DNA from: an uncultured Acidimicrobiaceae bacterium
Lineage (GTDB): Bacteria; Actinomycetota; Acidimicrobiia; Acidimicrobiales; RAAP-2
Direction: 5' to 3'
DNA: 64,000 nucleotides
Assembly: GCA_903873395.1 (NCBI GenBank)
Contig: CAIQOJ010000003.1
Span: 49,201 to 113,200, forward strand
In this document: one piece after another, positions 60,718 to 64,000 of the stretch
Numbering within the stretch: the stretch's first letter is position 1
How the letters are laid out: every line of letters begins with the position of its first letter
The notes under the pieces: generated by a model
What the model saw: the letters and a program-made list of their open reading frames with translations, nothing else
Told to the model about the DNA's origin: nothing
Databases searched by the model: none
Position numbers and translations under genes: made by a program

Positions 60718-60954
60718 TCAGGCTGTGGCCCCGTGGCGTATGGCTTGGACGGCATCGTCGGCCAACTGGCACACGCCACAGCGGATCATGCGTGCGGGTG
60801 GCTCGACCCTCACGGTGCGATTGATCACCGCGGTGCGGCTGAGCCAGTGGGGGGCGACGTGGGCGTGGTCGTGACAGATGGCCGCACCGCAATCGGCGCA
60901 CACTGCAACCGCATCCACGGGATGCCCTAGGGAAGCACAGTCGAAGCAGTTCAT
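60718..60954 (-). CDS. DUF2180 family cysteine-rich zinc-binding protein
   Basis: 78 residues with Cys3/Cys6, Cys19/Cys22, Cys27 plus DHAH, and Cys59/Cys62, consistent with two zinc sites (B-box-like). ATG overlaps the ACR3 stop (ATGA), so it is cotranslated with the arsenite pump. DUF2180 proteins are short actinobacterial proteins of unknown role; a metal(loid)-binding accessory function is a reasonable inference from position. Confidence 0.85.
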   Translation of the reverse strand: MNCFDCASLGHPVDAVAVCADCGAAICHDHAHVAPHWLSRTAVINRTVRVEPPARMIRCGVCQLADDAVQAIRHGATA

Positions 60955-62075
60955 GGGGCGACCTCCTCGGTCAGGTAGAAGCGATGACGTGCCCACAAGG
61001 CGACGTAGACCAAGCCCACCAGTGCAGGAACCTCGATGAGCGGTCCGACAACTCCAGCAAGGGCTTGACCGCTGGTCACGCCGAAGACACCGATCGCCAC
61101 CGCAATCGCCAGCTCGAAGTTGTTGCTGGCAGCAGTGAAGGCCAATGTGGCGGTGGAGGCGTAGCCGAGGTGCATCCGATAACCGAGAGCGAACGACCCC
61201 GTCCACATCAGTGCGAAGTAGGCAAGCAGCGGCAGAGTAATGCGGGCTACGTCGCCGGGGTGCTTGCTGATCGCGTTGCCCTGCAATGCGAAGAGAAGCA
61301 CGACCGTGAACAGCAGGCCGTACAGGGCGATCGGGGCGATTCGGGGGATGAAGCGCTCTTCGTACCACTGTCGACCTCGGTAGCGCTCGCCGAGGCTTCG
61401 AGTTGCCCACCCGGCGGCGAGCGGGATGCCGAGGAAGACGAGCACGCTCGTTGCGACGGCCCAGATCGAAACCTGCACGGCGGAAGTCGACAGCCCCAGC
61501 CAACCCGGCAGAAGGTGCAGATAGAAATATGCGAGGGCGGCGAAGGCGGCGATCTGGAATAGCGAGTTCAGAGCAACAAGCACGGCAGCGGCCTCCTTGT
61601 TTCCGCCGGCCAGGTCGTTCCAGATGAGCACCATGGCGATGCAACGAGCGATCCCGACAATGATGAGGCCAGTGCGATACTCAGGGAGGTCAGGAAGCAT
61701 CAGCCAGGCCAAAACGAACATGACCGCCGGACCGATGACCCAGTTCAGAAGGAGCGACGGCACCATGAGCCGCCGGTTGGCGGCGACCCGGCCCAGTTCG
61801 CTGTAGCGGACCTTCGCCAGTACCGGGTACATCATCACGAGCAGGCCTATGGCAATCGGGAGGCTCGTACCCGCCAGGGTTGCGGCTGAAAGCCAAGTCT
61901 CGAGGTGAGGGAACAGTCGGCCCAGTGCGATGCCCAACGCCATTGCGGCCCCAATCCACACTGGCAAGAGCCGGTCGAGCGGGGAAAGCCGACCGACCAC
62001 CGGTTCGCGCTCTACAGGTTTCTCTGGCGCCTCGCCAAGGGGACTCACATTTACCACTGTCGATCTGTCGCCCAT
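60951..62075 (-). CDS. arsB: ACR3 family arsenite efflux transporter
   Basis: Ten membrane helices in 374 residues; the essential Cys145 in GIARCIAMVLIWNDLAGGN and the second conserved stretch AFTAASNNFELAIAVAIGVFG identify ACR3. It exports As(III) using the proton gradient. ATG 62075 avoids a non-conserved extension to 62153. No arsR or arsC was found next to it, although the 260 bp upstream lacks other genes, so regulation is unclear. Sequence and context suggest horizontally acquired cargo. Confidence 0.93.
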   Translation of the reverse strand: MGDRSTVVNVSPLGEAPEKPVEREPVVGRLSPLDRLLPVWIGAAMALGIALGRLFPHLETWLSAATLAGTSLPIAIGLLVMMYPVLAKVRYSELGRVAANRRLMVPSLLLNWVIGPAVMFVLAWLMLPDLPEYRTGLIIVGIARCIAMVLIWNDLAGGNKEAAAVLVALNSLFQIAAFAALAYFYLHLLPGWLGLSTSAVQVSIWAVATSVLVFLGIPLAAGWATRSLGERYRGRQWYEERFIPRIAPIALYGLLFTVVLLFALQGNAISKHPGDVARITLPLLAYFALMWTGSFALGYRMHLGYASTATLAFTAASNNFELAIAVAIGVFGVTSGQALAGVVGPLIEVPALVGLVYVALWARHRFYLTEEVAP

Positions 62076-62335
62076 AGGTCGGCTAGGGCCGAACTGCTCA
62101 GATGTGGAGGGGAGCAGTTGAGATCCGGAGCTAAGCCAGAGAGTCGACGTCATGAGGGACGCGGGTCTATGTGCAATGTGCCGACATGGATTGGCGGCTG
62201 AGCGCCGGCCCTGGACCCCTAGGTCTCCCGTGTCGCCGATGGAGCGCTCGCTTGAGGCGCCCCTGAACCCTGGCCATGCCCTAGGCGTCGTCCAAGCGGA
62301 GCACCACCTATGCGAGGTGCCAGATTCTCCTGGTG

Positions 62336-62389
62336 TTACCGCAGGTAGGGCGAAAGTTCACCGGGAGGCGTGTCTCTGATCAGCGGCAT
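62336..62389 (-). pseudogene. Truncated duplicate of the DUF255/YyaL gene start
   Basis: The minus strand reads MPLIRDTPPGELSPYLR and then TAA; the intact gene begins MPLIRDTPIGELSPYLVQ. The stop lies where the intact gene has Gln (CAR to TAA), and after the following HQEN similarity ends. About 60 nt before the ATG also resemble the leader of the intact gene (AGATT..., GACGGG with a hairpin). It is therefore a decayed copy, not chance. Confidence 0.8.
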
Positions 62390-62549
62390 GGGATTGGTCC
62401 TCGGCTGTGAGACGGGTCCGTCCTGACCCGTCGAAGATGAATCTCAAGGCCGGGCAATCTGGTCGTGCCACGAGCGGACGGGTCATCCCTGGGGCTGCCC
62501 ATTCGTCGGCCGACACAAGGGCTGGATGCTGCGCCAGATCGTGTCGACG

Positions 62550-63809
62550 TCAGGAAGGGCCCGGTGGTCCGGGGACGACGCCGGCGGGACCGAGCTGGGC
62601 TGCGGCTTGGCGCAACTCGTCGCGCACGCGTGGGTCTGCTGCTTGTTCGATCAAGGCGGCAGCCTGTTCGGGCTGACTGTGGCCGAAGATCTCGGCGCAA
62701 CCATTCTCGGTGACGATCACTGAGTGCTGAAATGAGCTGGCCGGTGACCACAGCAGCGGCACGACGTTGGACGAGTCGCTCTTGGCGTGCCAGGAGCGGA
62801 GTGCGATGACGGCATGGCCACCTGGCGAGTGCAGTGCGCCGGACACGAAGTCCGGCTGGCCACCGAACCCCGAGTAGATGCGCCCACCGATGTAGCTGGC
62901 ATTGGCTTGTGCGAAGAGGTCGACCTGCAGAGCCGTGTTGACGGCCAACATGCCGGGCTGTCGAGCGATCCTCGTGGGGCTGTTGACGACCTCGGTCCGT
63001 CGCATCAGCAGGCGAGGGTTTGCGTCCGCCCAGCGATAGAGCTCTTGAGTTCCGAAGAGGAACGTCGACGTAAGTGGCCGATCACGGTCGAGTGCACCGG
63101 CGTGATCCAACCCCAGCACGCCGTCGCTCAGTAGTTCGGTCCAGATCCCCAGGTTCCGGAGACCGGTCAGGCTGGCCGCAGCGGCGTCCGGCAGTTGGCC
63201 GATGCCGAGCTGCACCGTGCCGCCGTCCGCGCCATAGCGAGCCACGGACTGGCCAATGGCTCTTGATTCGTCGTCCAAGGGCCGCTCGGGTGGGGACGGC
63301 AGGGGAATGTCGACTTCCAGAGCGAGGTCGATGTCGTCGAGTTCCAACTCGCCATCACCGTAGGTGTAGGGCATCTGGGGATTGATCTGCGCGATGACCA
63401 GACCGCCCCGACGGGTGACTGCTTCAATGGCCGCCGGAATGATGTTGACTTCGATCCCCAACGAGACCCGGCCATTTCTGGGCGTTGACGTCTGGACGAT
63501 GACAGCGTCAGGTGGTCGATCTGTCAGATAGAGCCGGGGAACGAGCGAGAGGCGCATGGGCAGATATACGGCCGATGGATCATTGCGCACGCCTGGTCCA
63601 ATGAATGGGGTCTCGGTGATCAGGCCGTCACGCTGGGGCCAACCGTGCTGCGGGTTCAAGACGAAAGCCCGCCACTTCGGCAGCGTCTTGTCCACCAGGT
63701 CAAGGAGATACCAGGGGGTGGCGAAGTTGCCGCTCACGACAATTCGAGGTTCATCCCCGGGAATCCGGGCTACTGCCGCGGCCACAGCCGCATCGTCAAC
63801 CGTGCGCAC
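62550..63809 (-). CDS. Acetyl-CoA hydrolase/transferase (4-hydroxybutyrate CoA-transferase-like)
   Basis: A family I-type CoA transferase of 419 aa. WTELLSDGVLGL holds the probable catalytic Glu that forms the glutamyl-CoA thioester; YSGFGGQPDFVSGA and VIVTENGCAEIFG are late family blocks. Likely moves CoA between acetyl-CoA and a short acid such as 4-hydroxybutyrate, butyrate or succinate. GTG 63809 follows AGGAGG 5 nt upstream and TAGCGT (63846-63841). Confidence 0.9.
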   Translation of the reverse strand: MRTVDDAAVAAAVARIPGDEPRIVVSGNFATPWYLLDLVDKTLPKWRAFVLNPQHGWPQRDGLITETPFIGPGVRNDPSAVYLPMRLSLVPRLYLTDRPPDAVIVQTSTPRNGRVSLGIEVNIIPAAIEAVTRRGGLVIAQINPQMPYTYGDGELELDDIDLALEVDIPLPSPPERPLDDESRAIGQSVARYGADGGTVQLGIGQLPDAAAASLTGLRNLGIWTELLSDGVLGLDHAGALDRDRPLTSTFLFGTQELYRWADANPRLLMRRTEVVNSPTRIARQPGMLAVNTALQVDLFAQANASYIGGRIYSGFGGQPDFVSGALHSPGGHAVIALRSWHAKSDSSNVVPLLWSPASSFQHSVIVTENGCAEIFGHSQPEQAAALIEQAADPRVRDELRQAAAQLGPAGVVPGPPGPS

Positions 63810-63840
63810 TGGGCCCTCCTAGTTTCGAGAAGATGGTTCG

Positions 63841-63846
63841 ACGCTA
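63841..63846 (-). promoter_or_regulatory. -10 box TAGCGT for the CoA-transferase gene
   Basis: On the minus strand, TAGCGT lies about 31 nt before GTG 63809, leaving a short leader that contains an AGGAGG ribosome site. It is thus a normal, not leaderless, start. Confidence 0.4.
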
Positions 63847-63917
63847 CCGCTGCTCTGGGGCGAAACGAGGTCGGGTCCACCTGTCGAGCTCACCCCCGCT
63901 GTCGCCTACCTGCTAGC

Positions 63918-64000
63918 TCATTCCCCGGGCACCGTGCAGTCGTAGGGGCTGGGCTGGGGCCACCAGGTCGTTACGGCGATGGCTATTCGGTCATGGGCGC
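63918..64000 (-). CDS. Possible C-terminal fragment of a gene entering from the right edge
   Basis: On the minus strand, an open frame ends IAIAVTTWWPQPSPYDCTVP and a TGA at 63920-63918. Composition is gene-like, but only about 27 residues are in the window and no family is recognised. Confidence 0.25.
   Translation of the reverse strand, partial: AHDRIAIAVTTWWPQPSPYDCTVPGE

Noticed and set aside
60955..61644. Upstream extension of the DUF2180 frame across the arsenite pump
   Set aside because: Runs antiphase through ACR3 codons; the ATG overlapping the ACR3 stop fits the family length.

Overview
The window is a GC-rich chromosomal segment from an actinobacterium, most likely class Acidimicrobiia or another early-branching lineage (inference; the sequence does not fix genus or species). 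The evidence is actinobacterial gene order (dapA-rnj-ftsK; miaB-miaA-dapF-hflX; lexA/LysM gene/nrdR; mraZ to ftsZ, then pgeF-yggS-sepF-yggT-divIVA-traR/dksA-lspA-rluD). Further support comes from a proteasome activator of the Bpa/PafE type, SOS boxes of the GAAC-N4-GTTC type and many leaderless promoters.

Layout. Positions 1-9604 carry a protein fragment, a diiron protein, dapA, RNase J, FtsK, a D,D-carboxypeptidase and homoserine kinase. Positions 9671-19038 carry queF, miaB/miaA and a nearly complete late lysine/meso-diaminopimelate set (dapF, hflX, dapC, dapD, dapE), then an aldo/keto reductase. Positions 19157-23356 are an SOS/DNA module: lexA, four LexA boxes, a LysM division-inhibitor candidate, nrdR, a PIG-L deacetylase and dinB. 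Positions 23619-26895 hold accessory conserved genes (DUF3040, ROK kinase, a small protein, HNH nuclease, lipoate-ligase-like). Positions 27267-44978 are the division and cell wall (dcw) cluster and its tail. Positions 45252-57888 hold the DksA-like factor, lspA, rluD, a sigma factor, a phosphatase, an Rrf2 regulator, dnaE, the proteasome activator with a phosphodiesterase, and a coupled hypothetical gene. Positions 57888-64000 look less conserved: a DUF255/YyaL protein, an excisionase-like remnant, an ACR3 arsenite pump with a DUF2180 partner, a truncated second copy of the YyaL start, and a CoA-transferase.

How it fits together. DapA/C/D/E/F supply meso-DAP. MurE (DNPR motif), MraY, MurG, MurC and MurB build the precursor. 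FtsW/FtsI polymerise it, the D,D-carboxypeptidase trims it, and FtsZ/SepF/DivIVA/FtsQ/FtsL place the division site. murD and murF are missing from their usual places between murE and ftsW. The SOS module can link DNA damage to division arrest through the LysM protein.

Main points for follow-up: (1) eleven genes share a TANNNT box 6-9 nt before an ATG/GTG, implying leaderless mRNAs and correcting several starts; (2) a leaderless 25-codon ORF ends in an ATGA overlap with dapA; (3) a four-box LexA array precedes a LysM gene; (4) the mraZ promoter is overlaid by GG-rich repeats at 10-bp spacing; (5) a histidine-phosphatase-like reading frame runs without a stop into rsmH; (6) a decayed duplicate of the yyaL 5' end is present; (7) 14-bp tandem repeats occur at three loci. 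No tRNA, rRNA, CRISPR array, insertion sequence or prophage was recognised.
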